Shown here piece by piece: positions 29,050-38,419 of a stretch of 64,000 nucleotides of DNA. Every line of letters begins with the position of its first letter. Position 1 is the first letter of the stretch. Source of the DNA: Planococcus donghaensis MPA1U2 (GTDB lineage: Bacteria > Bacillota > Bacilli > Bacillales_A > Planococcaceae); the NCBI RefSeq assembly GCF_000189395.1, contig NZ_AEPB01000001.1, positions 62,001 to 126,000 on the forward strand, given 5' to 3'. The position numbers and the translations under genes were made by a program. The notes beneath the pieces are model-generated. The model searched no databases, was not told the origin of the DNA, and saw only the letters and a program-made list of their open reading frames with translations.

Positions 29050-29592
29050 TTATTTGAAATAAGGTGTTTTCTTTAAAGCAATCGCAACAGGAATTGCAAT
29101 GATTAATCCCACTACGTTTTGAACGATGTTTCCTGGAATTGAAGCGGCTGGAATAACCCAGCTGCTGAAAATGATAGCTTCGCCTATATAGTAGATAGCA
29201 ATCATTAGTGGCATTGAAACAACAGCAGCTAAAATATTGAAAGACGTGCTGTTACCAGTTCGGTTACCCGACCAAGCGATTTTCCCGACCAAGTACCCTT
29301 GAAGACCGCGCGCGATGATGGTGATGGGTGCCCATAAAGTCCAACCAGAAACTAAATCAAACAAGCCCATGCCGATAGCGCCTGCGATCAATCCTTTTTT
29401 AGGACCAAAAAGAATCGCGATGATGAAAAGCATAGCTGTACCGAGGTGAACCAGTCCGCCATTGGCAGCAATCGGTAAACGAATATTCAAAAGTAACGTG
29501 GCAACGAAGACAAGTGCAATGGCCATCGAACTTAAGATCAAATCAAAGGTACGAGAATTAGCTGCTGGTGAATAGCTAGATGTTTTTTGCAT
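29050..29592 (-). CDS. ECF transporter substrate-binding (S) component, DUF1393-like
   Basis: A 180-residue membrane protein with about six hydrophobic segments. The stretch VHLGTAMLFIIAILFGPKKG followed by AIGMGLFDLVSGWTLWAP is typical of the PF07155/ECF-S family, which binds a vitamin or other micronutrient and docks to a shared EcfA-A'-T module. No energising genes are nearby, so it is a stand-alone (group II) S component. The ligand cannot be read from sequence or neighbours. The ribosome binding site AGGATGG is partly covered by a leader hairpin (29604-29631). Confidence 0.8.
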   Translation of the reverse strand: MQKTSSYSPAANSRTFDLILSSMAIALVFVATLLLNIRLPIAANGGLVHLGTAMLFIIAILFGPKKGLIAGAIGMGLFDLVSGWTLWAPITIIARGLQGYLVGKIAWSGNRTGNSTSFNILAAVVSMPLMIAIYYIGEAIIFSSWVIPAASIPGNIVQNVVGLIIAIPVAIALKKTPYFK

Positions 29593-29603
29593 AGTTAGTA
29601 ACC

Positions 29604-29631
29604 ATCCTATCTTTTCTTTTTCAGATAAGAT
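29604..29631 (-). promoter_or_regulatory. RBS-occluding leader hairpin of the ECF-S gene
   Basis: On the minus strand ATCTTATC (29631-29624) pairs with GATAGGAT (29611-29604; one G-U) around a 12-nt A-rich loop. It takes up most of the ribosome binding site AGGATGG. This suggests translational control; no known riboswitch consensus was recognised. Confidence 0.35.
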
Positions 29632-29699
29632 TAGCAGAGGGTTGGACTAGTTAAAAGCGTCAATTTCCAATAAAACTTAGGGGTCAGATGAAATGAAGA

Positions 29700-29744
29700 A
29701 AACCCGGTCGCATTTGGAGAATCCAAATACAACCGGGCTTTTAA
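29700..29744 (-). terminator. Terminator of ptsG
   Basis: On the minus strand GCCCGGT...TTTGGA pairs imperfectly with TCCAAA...ACCGGG and is followed by TTTTC. It separates ptsG from the ECF-S gene. Confidence 0.75.
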
Positions 29745-29758
29745 TAAATATTTCTGGT

Positions 29759-31795
29759 TTAAACGACAGATTCTCCGTTAATAATTTCCATAACATCCGA
29801 ATCCTTAGCTTTTACTGCACCAGATTTTTTAAGTTTAATTGATTGTCCTTCTTCAAGATTAGTGAAGACAACAGGCGTAATAATTGATGCTGCGTGTTCA
29901 GCGATATAGTCCAAGTCCATTTCCATTAAGAGTTGTCCTTGTTCAACTAAATCGCCTTGTTCGATATGTGAAGTAAAGCCTTCGCCTTTCAAGTTTACCG
30001 TATCAATCCCGATATGGATTAGAATTTCTGTGCCATTATCAGCTGCAATCCCAATTGCATGCTTTGTCGGGAATACTGTAACGACTTTCCCGTTTACTGG
30101 AGAAAAAACTTTTCCTTCAGTTGGTTTGATCGCAAAACCATCGCCAACCATTTTTCCGGAAAATACTTGATCCGGGACTTCTGAAATCGGTAAGATGTCC
30201 CCTGTTATCGGGCTGTTAAACTCCAGTGGCGTTGCTGAAACAACTGAATCTTTAGTTGGAGCTGCCGTTTTTGCAGCTGGACGAGGTGATTTCCCATTAA
30301 TGATGTCTTGCATTTGACCGCGCAAACTATCCGATACAGGTCCAAAAATAGCCTGAATGTTATTACCAACTTCCATAACACCTGAAGCACCTAGTTTTTT
30401 CAAACGTTTTTTATCTACATTGCCTTTGTCATTAACACTGACACGTAAACGTGTGATACAAGCATCAAGATGCGTAATATTTTCTTGTCCGCCCATAGCG
30501 GCAAGAATTTCATACGGCAAGTCGCCAATTTCTTCTGTCTCTTCATCGCCTTCTTCAGCGATTTCGCGTCCAGGTGTCAGTAAATTGAATTTTTGAATCG
30601 CGAAACGGAAACCAAAGTAATAAATGACGGAGAACACAAGCCCAACGACAATTACCCAGAACCATTCTGTTCTGCCGGGCATAACACCAAATAGTAAGAA
30701 GTCAATGAGTCCCCCAGAGAATGTCATCCCAATTTTAACGTTAAGTAAATGCATCGTCATAAATGATAGTCCTGCAAAAATCGCATGAACACCGAATAAT
30801 ACAGGTGCTACGAATAAGAAAGTAAATTCAAGTGGTTCTGTAATCCCTGTTAGGAATGAAGTCAAAGCACCAGAAGCCATGATGCCGCCGACAACTTTCT
30901 TGTTCTCAGGACGAGCCGTGTGGTAAATCGCAAGTGCTGCAGCTGGAAGACCAAACATCATGAATGGGAATTTACCCGTCATAAATGTACCAGCCGTAAA
31001 GTCTACACCGTCCTGCAGTTGAGCAAAGAAGATACGTTGGTCGCCTCGAACAATATCGCCGGCAACTGTTGTATATTGACCAAATTCAAACCAAAATGGT
31101 GAGTAGAAAATATGATGCAAACCAAATGGAATTAATGAGCGTTCAACGGTTCCAAAAACAAAAGCCGCTAGCGTACGGTTTGTTTCTAGCATAAAGTGAG
31201 AAAGTGCGTTCAATCCGCCTTGAGCAAAAGGCCAAACCATGAACATTACGATACCAAGAAAAACAGCTGAAAACGCAGTAATAATTGGGACAAAACGTTT
31301 TCCTGCAAAAAATCCTAAAAACTGAGGCAACTGAATGTTAAAGAATTTGTTGTACAGGAAGGCAGCTAAAATACCGACGATAATCCCGCCAAATACACCT
31401 GTTTGTAATGTAGGAATTCCGAGTACGTTAGCATAAGCTGGATCAGTCGTCATTTCTAGCGTGATTCCGCCAAACGCTTTCATGGTGACGTTCATGATCA
31501 AGTAACCAATGATGGCTGCAAGCCCTGCTACACCATCACCACCGGCAAGGCCGATTGCGACACCAACAGCAAATAGTAAAGGAAGGTTAGCAAAGACGAT
31601 TCCGCCTGCTTCTGCCATTACGTATAATAATTGCTGAATCCAGTTAGCTCCCATAAAAGGAACCGCTTCCAAAAATGATTCTTGTGCAAAGCTTGTACCG
31701 AAAGCTAGTAAGATACCAGCAGCTGGTAAGAGTGCAACCGGTAACATTAAAGCTTTACCAACTTTTTGCAATGTACCAAATAAGTTAAATGACAT
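29759..31795 (-). CDS. ptsG: PTS glucose transporter, fused EIICBA
   Basis: A 678-residue glucose permease of the phosphotransferase system. The N-terminal EIIC membrane domain covers about 1-415, EIIB has its phospho-cysteine at Cys446 (LDACITRLR), and EIIA has its phospho-histidine at His594 (ILIHIGIDT). The ATG at 31795 follows AGAGGAGG; an in-frame ATG at 31855 has no ribosome binding site. It lies downstream of glcT on the same strand, with a GlcT-type antiterminator/terminator leader between, so expression should need glucose and GlcT. Confidence 0.95.
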   Translation of the reverse strand: MSFNLFGTLQKVGKALMLPVALLPAAGILLAFGTSFAQESFLEAVPFMGANWIQQLLYVMAEAGGIVFANLPLLFAVGVAIGLAGGDGVAGLAAIIGYLIMNVTMKAFGGITLEMTTDPAYANVLGIPTLQTGVFGGIIVGILAAFLYNKFFNIQLPQFLGFFAGKRFVPIITAFSAVFLGIVMFMVWPFAQGGLNALSHFMLETNRTLAAFVFGTVERSLIPFGLHHIFYSPFWFEFGQYTTVAGDIVRGDQRIFFAQLQDGVDFTAGTFMTGKFPFMMFGLPAAALAIYHTARPENKKVVGGIMASGALTSFLTGITEPLEFTFLFVAPVLFGVHAIFAGLSFMTMHLLNVKIGMTFSGGLIDFLLFGVMPGRTEWFWVIVVGLVFSVIYYFGFRFAIQKFNLLTPGREIAEEGDEETEEIGDLPYEILAAMGGQENITHLDACITRLRVSVNDKGNVDKKRLKKLGASGVMEVGNNIQAIFGPVSDSLRGQMQDIINGKSPRPAAKTAAPTKDSVVSATPLEFNSPITGDILPISEVPDQVFSGKMVGDGFAIKPTEGKVFSPVNGKVVTVFPTKHAIGIAADNGTEILIHIGIDTVNLKGEGFTSHIEQGDLVEQGQLLMEMDLDYIAEHAASIITPVVFTNLEEGQSIKLKKSGAVKAKDSDVMEIINGESVV

Positions 31796-31839
31796 GTAAT
31801 TTCCTCCTCTATGGGTTGTATATGAAAAAACAATTGAAT

Positions 31840-31930
31840 CCATAATAAAAGGCATGAGCAGAAAAGGGAAAAGTCAATAAAAGGACAGTATTGTCCTGTT
31901 GGTTAACTTTCGTCTTTTCATACTCATGCC
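31840..31930 (-). terminator. GlcT-controlled leader terminator of ptsG
   Basis: On the minus strand GGCATGAG (31930-31923) pairs with CTCATGCC (31858-31851), followed by TTTTATT. A second small hairpin, AGGACA-ATAC-TGTCCT, lies in the loop. The left arm is shared with the antiterminator, so the two structures exclude each other. Confidence 0.8.
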
Positions 31931-31950
31931 TGATCGAATCAGTAACACGT
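31922..31950 (-). promoter_or_regulatory. RAT (ribonucleic antiterminator) for GlcT
   Basis: Read leftward the element is ACGTGTTACTGATTCGATCA followed by GGCATGAGT. The GTTACTGATTCGATCAGGC core closely resembles the B. subtilis ptsG RAT bound by GlcT. It overlaps the left arm of the terminator and begins only 4 bp after the glcT stop codon. Confidence 0.85.
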
Positions 31951-31954
31951 ATGG

Positions 31955-32797
31955 TCAGAATTTATGTGTCAAGCGCTGCAAGTGAATCGTCAAATACATG
32001 ACTTCTGATTCATCTACGGGCTTATTCAATTGGTTTTGCATTACTTTTATGAGCTTCCAAGCAAGATTATAGCACACAGGATATTCACTTTTCAACATAG
32101 CAGCCAATTTATTTTCTTCGCTAATAATAGTGCCTTTATCGGCGCGGTCAATTGCCCGGTGAAGATATTGGATTAAGCGGTGATAATCGATGTTGTTTTT
32201 ATCCAGTTGAATATCCAAGTTGTTTTCGATAATCTCTACCAGTTGGGACAGTAATGAATGATAGCGCTTAATATCACGTAACGACTTGTCTGTTACTGCA
32301 CTATGAATATGAAGAGCGATAAAGCCAACCTCACCTTCTGGAAAAAAGACGCCTGTCCGCTCTTCTATTTTTTGAACAACATCTTTAGCAACAAGATATT
32401 CTTTTGGATACAGGGATTCTATTTCAAATAAAAAAGGGTTGGAGAATTGGATATCCTTTTTTGCACGGTTAATAGCAAAGGCAATATGGTCGGTTAATGC
32501 AACGTGGATATGTTCATTGAGTTCTTTACCCATTTTTTCTTCGATAAAAAGAAGCAATTCTTGGATAAACGCGATGAGTTTTTCTTCAATATATGGAAGT
32601 AGATTTACATACTGTTCCATTTCTTTCTCATCTTTAAGCAAAAATGTTTTATCGGCTTGATCAAAAGGAACAGAATCTCCTTTTTTTCGGTTAAAACCAA
32701 GACCATTGCCGATTAATACAACTTCTTTATAAACATCGTTATGAGCAATCACGACATTATTATTTAATACTTTTTGAATGGTCAAGACCTGTTTCAT
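31955..32797 (-). CDS. glcT: Transcription antiterminator GlcT (BglG family)
   Basis: A 280-residue antiterminator: N-terminal CAT RNA-binding domain (about 1-55, VLNNNVVIAHN and GLGFNRKKGD) and two PRD domains (about 65-170 and 175-280) with conserved histidines. In the family EIIGlc phosphorylates PRD1 when glucose is absent, blocking dimerisation; when glucose is present the dimer binds the RAT and opens ptsG. The ATG at 32797 is preceded by GGAGG. An in-frame ATG at 32809 contains that site and was rejected. Directly upstream of ptsG. Confidence 0.95.
   Translation of the reverse strand: MKQVLTIQKVLNNNVVIAHNDVYKEVVLIGNGLGFNRKKGDSVPFDQADKTFLLKDEKEMEQYVNLLPYIEEKLIAFIQELLLFIEEKMGKELNEHIHVALTDHIAFAINRAKKDIQFSNPFLFEIESLYPKEYLVAKDVVQKIEERTGVFFPEGEVGFIALHIHSAVTDKSLRDIKRYHSLLSQLVEIIENNLDIQLDKNNIDYHRLIQYLHRAIDRADKGTIISEENKLAAMLKSEYPVCYNLAWKLIKVMQNQLNKPVDESEVMYLTIHLQRLTHKF
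32066..32095 (-). promoter_or_regulatory. Candidate ptsG promoter inside glcT
   Basis: On the minus strand TTGAAA (32095-32090), an 18-bp spacer and TATAAT (32071-32066) preceded by TG (extended -10) lie within the glcT coding sequence, pointing at ptsG. No room for a promoter exists between glcT and the RAT, so ptsG needs either this or glcT read-through. Confidence 0.5.
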
Positions 32798-33014
32798 TTT
32801 AACCTCCATCTGCCATTGCTAGCTTAGTTAAACAAATTTTTTACCACATCAAATAAAATCTGAAAATTTCTCTTTCTAGTATTCTAACATTTTCTACCTT
32901 TCTGCAGTAGTTCAAATCCTTTTACCGACAAGGAGTTGTGCTTTCATTGAGTTTAGAAATAGCACGGCGTATACTGAGAGGTATCAAGCGCATAGAACAA
33001 CAGGAGGTAATTGA

Positions 33015-33896
33015 GTGACTAGTAACCCGAAAGCCATCTTTTTAGATATGGATGGAACAATCTTAAATCATTATAACGAAGTAAGTCCTGAAACAAAGCA
33101 AGTGATAGATCAACTCCGGGATCACGGAACTTTTGTTTTTATCGCGACAGGTAGATCAGCGGACGAACTAGCAGAAATGTTGCCAGAAGGTTTTGCAGTA
33201 GATGGCGTTATTACCGCAAACGGCATGGCAGGCTATATTGGCGATGAAATCGTGTTTGAGCATGCGTTATCGCTAGAATTGGTGAAAACGATTATTGAGA
33301 AAGCACGCGAACGAAAAATCTATTATGAGCTGTTCCCACATGGCAGCCAGCGAGTCGTATTAGAGCAAGATAAATCATTTGTCGAAGCGGCAATTCGTGA
33401 TCCAAAGCCTGATTCCGTCCAGATTAACGAATGGATTTCGCGTCAGAAAGCCATAGAAGAAGATATTGAGTGGACATCAGAAATAACAGGAGATCATTTT
33501 TCGAAATTTTATTTTTTCGCAAGAACACGCGATGAAATTGAGGCGTGGAAAGCTGAACTAAAAGACTTACAAAAAGAGATGAACTTTTCGATGACACCTT
33601 CGTCTCCGCATAACGCAGAAGTCATGGTAGCCGAAATCAATAAAGCATCAGGCATCCAAGAAATGTTAGAGCGATTCGGCTTAACAGGTTGTGAGACATT
33701 GGCTATCGGAGACAGCGATAATGATTTGAAAATGTTTGAATATGTTAACCATGCGGTAGCAATGAAAAATGCCCCAGATCACATTAAAGAAAAGGTAAAT
33801 GAAGTTACTGAATTTACTTGTGATGAAAACGGCGTTTCGCATTACTTAAAAACGGTGGTATTGAACAATATGGTTATGAAAGAACCAAAAGTATAA
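33015..33896 (+). CDS. Cof-type HAD-superfamily hydrolase
   Basis: A 293-residue cytoplasmic phosphatase of the HAD-IIB (Cof) class. Motif I is FLDMDGTIL (residues about 9-17), motif II ATGRS (about 45-49), and motif IV IGDSDNDLKMFEYV with the AVAMKNA tail near residues 235-258. Such enzymes dephosphorylate sugar phosphates, FMN or PLP with low specificity. GTG start preceded by AGGAGG. No operon partner. The specific substrate cannot be deduced. Confidence 0.88.
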   Translation: MTSNPKAIFLDMDGTILNHYNEVSPETKQVIDQLRDHGTFVFIATGRSADELAEMLPEGFAVDGVITANGMAGYIGDEIVFEHALSLELVKTIIEKARERKIYYELFPHGSQRVVLEQDKSFVEAAIRDPKPDSVQINEWISRQKAIEEDIEWTSEITGDHFSKFYFFARTRDEIEAWKAELKDLQKEMNFSMTPSSPHNAEVMVAEINKASGIQEMLERFGLTGCETLAIGDSDNDLKMFEYVNHAVAMKNAPDHIKEKVNEVTEFTCDENGVSHYLKTVVLNNMVMKEPKV

Positions 33897-33898
33897 GA

Positions 33899-33948
33899 AA
33901 AAAGGCAATCAGAACCGTAGATCTTACACGGGTTTGATTGCTTTTTTC
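33899..33948. terminator. Terminator between HAD and CDF genes
   Basis: AGGCAATCAGAACCGT pairs imperfectly with ACGGGTTTGATTGC, with A-rich left and T-rich right flanks. It can serve both convergent genes. Confidence 0.7.
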
Positions 33949-33969
33949 CTGGTGCTTCAATATCTAAAA

Positions 33970-34953
33970 TTACTTTGGATTATTATTTAAGATTTGACTC
34001 CATGTGTCGACATCATCGTCATCATCAAATTCAATAATAACATCGGTGACATTTTCCACAGCTTCTTTAATCTTTTTATCAATATAATTTCGAATCTCAT
34101 CAGCTTCTTTAATCGTCATATGAGGATCAACTTCGACTTTTAGTTCAACATGTAGGCTTTCGCCTTCTTTAATAACGTCTAAATTTTGAATATCGTTAAT
34201 ATGTGGATGTTGTAAAATACGTGCGCCCATACGTGCCTGCATTTTCACATCAGCCACTCCGAGTGCGCCTGCTGCATTGTCCATAAAGATACGACCCACA
34301 ACAAAAACAAGGGCAATACCAATAACAATCGAAGCATAACCCGTAGCACTATGGAAGGGTGTATAGGTAGCGACAACAATCGCTAGCATTGCAAGGAGTG
34401 CGCCACCAACTGCAACATTATCTTCTAAAAATACAAGTTTTGAAGCGGGCTTAGCATCTTTAACGTTTTTATAGCTTTCAGGAATTAACTTAAAACCTTT
34501 AGTTTGTTCTTTTGGTAAGTGCTCTGTAATTTCCTTCATCGCTTTATAAAGTACCGCCATTTCAAGCAAGGCAGAAGCACCGAGAACGCCCATATTCAAC
34601 CAAAACCAATCTTCTGAATGAGTGGCATTTGATATGTGATGAATCCCTTCGACAATGGTTTCATAAGCCAAAACCCCAACAATTAATACAGCTCCAAGTA
34701 GTACAAGGTTGACCAGTCGACCAAATCCTCCAGGAAAGCGCTCTGTTGGTTCTTTTTTACTTAATGCAGATCCAATAAAAACAAAAAATTGGTTCGCGGC
34801 ATCCCCAAAGCTGTGCATCATTTCAGCAAACATCGCTACGTTTCCCGTTATTAAATAAGCAGCTGTTTTGAGAATAGCTACAATCGTATTAATAATGGCT
34901 GCCCATAAAGCGGACTTGGTGCCGAACTTCATCAAACCAAAAAGCTCTTTCAT
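33970..34953 (-). CDS. Cation diffusion facilitator family transporter
   Basis: A 327-residue CDF-type efflux protein. Six hydrophobic segments fall within about 12-230. The helix-2 metal motif is AEMMHSFGDAANQ (His47, Asp51). The cytoplasmic C-terminal domain (about 240-327) has the CDF ferredoxin-like pattern, including HVELKVEVDPHMTIKEAD and a run of aspartates near the C-terminus. Metal choice is not clear, since the helix-2 pair is His-Asp rather than Asp-Asp and the matching helix-5 pair was not located with certainty. AGGAGA precedes the ATG. Confidence 0.88.
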   Translation of the reverse strand: MKELFGLMKFGTKSALWAAIINTIVAILKTAAYLITGNVAMFAEMMHSFGDAANQFFVFIGSALSKKEPTERFPGGFGRLVNLVLLGAVLIVGVLAYETIVEGIHHISNATHSEDWFWLNMGVLGASALLEMAVLYKAMKEITEHLPKEQTKGFKLIPESYKNVKDAKPASKLVFLEDNVAVGGALLAMLAIVVATYTPFHSATGYASIVIGIALVFVVGRIFMDNAAGALGVADVKMQARMGARILQHPHINDIQNLDVIKEGESLHVELKVEVDPHMTIKEADEIRNYIDKKIKEAVENVTDVIIEFDDDDDVDTWSQILNNNPK

Positions 34954-35038
34954 GTCATTTTCTCCTTTCAGTTACGAAGCATCTGTAATTTAGTAGTTCA
35001 TCACTTATTTCCCTTAGCGCAGAAATCAAAACACTGAG

Positions 35039-35062
35039 GCACTTGGAAACAAGTGCTTTTTC
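35039..35062 (+). terminator. Orphan terminator in a divergent gap
   Basis: GCACTTG (35039-35045), loop GAAA and CAAGTGC (35050-35056) are followed by TTTTTCT on the plus strand. No plus-strand gene lies between it and the CDF start, so it would end a short unannotated transcript or a leader of the helicase gene. Confidence 0.55.
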
Positions 35063-35214
35063 TATTGAGTGTATACTTAAAGAATCTTTAGTAAAAGAAT
35101 GAATCAGAGATGAGAAAATGAGAAGCTATCGTTGATTCACGTTATGCAGTTAGAGATAATAGTAAAAACATCAAAATGGTCCCGAGAAGCTTATCTCAGG
35201 AAGGAATTTTTCAT

Positions 35215-38200
35215 ATGAACTTTTCACTAAATGAATCACAAATAAAAAAATTATGCGGCCAAGTGGCTTTCAAAAAAGGAAAATCCTTTTTTCAAGCAGG
35301 AAAAATCCGGCTAACGCCGGACTCTAGTGACGACCGACTTATAAAAGGTTTTGTTGCAGGGCGCGACGAATTTCATGTCAGCGTAAAACAAGAGGCAGAT
35401 GGGGAAGTGTTGGCTTCTTGTAGTTGCCCACCGGTTGGATTTGTAACGACTTACTGTCATCATATTGCGGGAGTTTTGCTAGCGATTGATAGTATGCAAC
35501 AACGTGAAAATCCTACAAGAAAAATGATGGAGTTATTCTCGCGGCAGGCTGAGGGGACGAAAGGGCGACGCCAGTATTTTGATCAACGTCAATTACTGCA
35601 AATTGAATTTAGTGTACTGCCAGTTTTATTCGAAGACACTGCGTACCTTACCTTGCAACTGGCTGCAGGTGATGAGCCCATTCAATATATTGATAGATTT
35701 CTAGATGCAGTCAGGTCCGAAAAGCGCTACAGTGAACCGTTTGGAATCGATTATTCCCCGGAAAACCATCGCCTAGAAAAGAGCGAAGAGGAAGTCCTTG
35801 ATTACTTAGCAAAAATCCGAATTGCAGGGGCGGGAAAAGCAGAAAAAAACGATGTGCTCACTATTACTGCTTCAGATTGGGAGCGGCTCTTGCCTTTGCT
35901 GCAATCCACTTCTTGCGTCCAACTTGTTGGAGCGGGGAGAGTAACAAATGGTCTGTCGATTGAAAAGCAATTGCCGCTGTCCTTTCATTTTAGCGAACAC
36001 CGATCGGGTGGATTTCGGTTAGATGTAGAAGGTCTTGAAGAAATACTCGTTCTACAAGCTTATGAATTAGCATTTGCAAATGGTGCGCTCATTTATTTGG
36101 CCAATGAAGATGCAAAACGCCTTTCAGAACTGAAGGCATTACTGCCGAATGGACTGGATCAATTGCTCCTTTCAGCAGAAGAAATAGATTATTTCATGGC
36201 AACAGTGGTGCCGGGATTAGAGCGTTTAGGGAGTGTCTATATCGCTGATGCAGTAGCTGAGCGGCTTGAGCAAACGCCTCTACGCGCCAAATTGTTTCTC
36301 GACCGAATCCGTCATCGCTTACTAGCGGGCGTAGAATTTCATTATGGTCATTTAGTGATCAATCCATGCGAAGAGTCAGAAGATGAATTCCGGCATTATC
36401 CAGGAATTCGCAGACAACGTGAAGAAGAGCAAAATATTATGCGCATAATGAAAGACAGTGCATTTACGCAAACCGATGGTGGCTTTTACATGCAAGACGA
36501 AGATTCAGAATATCATTTTTTGTATCACGTCATTCCATTGTTAGAAGAGCGGATGCAAATCTTTGCGACGACTGCTGTGAAAATGCGCGTTTCAAAAAAC
36601 TATGGTGGGCCGAAAGTGAAAGTTGAGATTAGTGAACGAACAGATTGGCTGGAATTTCGTTTTGACATGCAAGATATTCCTGAAGCTGAGATTAAAAAAA
36701 TTTTAACAGCTTTAGAGGAAAAACGACCTTATTACCGAATCCCTAACGGTACGTTAATGTCGTTGGAAACTCAAGAATTCCTCGATTTAAGTGACTTTTT
36801 GCGTGAGTTGAATGTCGATGCAGCTAATTTTGGAAGAGAAGAAATTCGCATTCCGCTCATTCATGGCTTGCATTTAGTTTCTTCTTTAGATGAAGGGCAG
36901 TTGCTAGACCCAGGGACGAACTTTGCAAATTTACTCCAAAACTTAAATCGCCCCGAAGCATTAGGAACAGATGTCCCAACAAGCTTAAAAGGGGTACTTC
37001 GTGATTATCAAGAAGCTGGATTCCGCTGGCTCAAACTATTGGCAAGCTATAAATTCGGTGGTATTTTAGCTGATGATATGGGGCTTGGCAAAACCTTGCA
37101 AAGCATTGCTTTTATCGTTTCCGTGTTGCCTAATGTTCGTAAACAACAGCAACCGGTACTCGTCGTTGCGCCGTCATCGCTTGTTTACAATTGGCTAAAT
37201 GAATTGACGAAATTTGCACCAAGCATCAAAGCGGGAATTATAGATGGTGATAAAACAACAAGAGCTTCTTTGATTAAAAAAATATCAACGTTAGACGTGG
37301 TTATCACGTCTTACCCTTCTTTACGTATGGACCAAGTGTTATACCGTGATCAGCACTTTCACACTTTGTTCTTAGATGAAGCACAAGCTTTTAAAAATCC
37401 CGTTACTCAAACAGCGAAAGCTGTAAAGGGCATTAAAGCGGATTATCGATTCGCATTGACGGGCACACCTATTGAAAACTCACTAGATGAGCTATGGTCA
37501 ATTTTCAATGTGGTGTTCCCGGAACTTTTGCCAAACCGCAGGCTGTTTAGTGAAATGAGACGAGACCATATTAAAAAACGCGTACGTCCATTTATTTTGC
37601 GTCGCGTTAAAACCGAGGTCTTAACAGAACTTCCAAACAAAGTAGAGTCTATCCATTTTTCAGAGCTGCAACAAGAGCAAAAGAAATTGTATGCTGCCTA
37701 TTTAGCAGAATTAAAACAAGACGCCTTCAAGCATTTAAACAAAGACAGCTTTCAAAAAAACCGCATTCGCATTTTAGCGGGACTAACGCGGTTGCGCCAA
37801 TTGTGTTGTCATCCTGCATTGTTTGTTGAAGGATACGACGGAGGATCTGCCAAGTTTGATCAGCTAATGGAGTTGTTAACAGAATGCCGCGCAACCGGAC
37901 GTCGCGTACTCGTGTTTTCACAGTTTACACAAATGCTTGGCATTATTGGCAATCAATTGGCGAAAGAAGGAGTGCCTTACTTCTATCTGGATGGCCAAAC
38001 ACCTCCGCAAGAGCGTGTAGAGCTTTGCCGACGCTTTAACGAAGGACAAGGAGAGTTGTTTTTAATTTCGTTAAAAGCGGGTGGTACGGGTTTAAATTTA
38101 ACTGGTGCTGACACAGTTGTTTTATATGATCTCTGGTGGAATCCAGCTGTCGAACAACAAGCCGCAGATCGGGCACATCGTATGGGACAAGAAAAGGAAG

Positions 38201-38358
38201 TCCAAGTTGTTCGGCTCATTGCTAAAGGCACCATTGAAGAAAAAATTAACGAATTACAAATGAAAAAGAAAAACTTAATCGACGATGTAATTTTATCGGG
38301 AGAAGAGCCGTTAAAGGCGATGTCTGCAGAAGATATACGAGAGATTTTAACGATTTAG
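35215..38358 (+). CDS. SWIM zinc-finger SNF2-family helicase
   Basis: About 1047 residues. A SWIM zinc motif sits near the N-terminus (CSCPPVGFVTTYCHH, about 73-87), followed by a long lineage-specific region (about 110-580). The SNF2 ATPase core occupies about 590-1040: Walker A DDMGLGKTLQ, DEAQ box in FLDEAQAFKNP, TGTPIEN, and C-terminal lobe motifs SLKAGGTGLNLTGA and QAADRAHRMGQ. Bacterial SWIM-SNF2 proteins are DNA or RNA-polymerase-associated translocases, but their task is mostly unknown. ATG at 35215 follows AGGAAGGA; an upstream in-frame ATG at 35176 lacks one. A Nudix gene follows 61 bp downstream. Confidence 0.93.
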   Translation: MNFSLNESQIKKLCGQVAFKKGKSFFQAGKIRLTPDSSDDRLIKGFVAGRDEFHVSVKQEADGEVLASCSCPPVGFVTTYCHHIAGVLLAIDSMQQRENPTRKMMELFSRQAEGTKGRRQYFDQRQLLQIEFSVLPVLFEDTAYLTLQLAAGDEPIQYIDRFLDAVRSEKRYSEPFGIDYSPENHRLEKSEEEVLDYLAKIRIAGAGKAEKNDVLTITASDWERLLPLLQSTSCVQLVGAGRVTNGLSIEKQLPLSFHFSEHRSGGFRLDVEGLEEILVLQAYELAFANGALIYLANEDAKRLSELKALLPNGLDQLLLSAEEIDYFMATVVPGLERLGSVYIADAVAERLEQTPLRAKLFLDRIRHRLLAGVEFHYGHLVINPCEESEDEFRHYPGIRRQREEEQNIMRIMKDSAFTQTDGGFYMQDEDSEYHFLYHVIPLLEERMQIFATTAVKMRVSKNYGGPKVKVEISERTDWLEFRFDMQDIPEAEIKKILTALEEKRPYYRIPNGTLMSLETQEFLDLSDFLRELNVDAANFGREEIRIPLIHGLHLVSSLDEGQLLDPGTNFANLLQNLNRPEALGTDVPTSLKGVLRDYQEAGFRWLKLLASYKFGGILADDMGLGKTLQSIAFIVSVLPNVRKQQQPVLVVAPSSLVYNWLNELTKFAPSIKAGIIDGDKTTRASLIKKISTLDVVITSYPSLRMDQVLYRDQHFHTLFLDEAQAFKNPVTQTAKAVKGIKADYRFALTGTPIENSLDELWSIFNVVFPELLPNRRLFSEMRRDHIKKRVRPFILRRVKTEVLTELPNKVESIHFSELQQEQKKLYAAYLAELKQDAFKHLNKDSFQKNRIRILAGLTRLRQLCCHPALFVEGYDGGSAKFDQLMELLTECRATGRRVLVFSQFTQMLGIIGNQLAKEGVPYFYLDGQTPPQERVELCRRFNEGQGELFLISLKAGGTGLNLTGADTVVLYDLWWNPAVEQQAADRAHRMGQEKEVQVVRLIAKGTIEEKINELQMKKKNLIDDVILSGEEPLKAMSAEDIREILTI

Positions 38359-38419
38359 TGCCTGAAAGGAATTATATTGGGGGATTTGGTAAAATAGATA
38401 CAAGAGATGAGGTGTGGAG

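Noticed and set aside
29593-29700. preQ1 or TPP riboswitch before the ECF S component
   Set aside because: Neither the preQ1-I core nor the TPP CTGAGA-type block is present on the minus strand.
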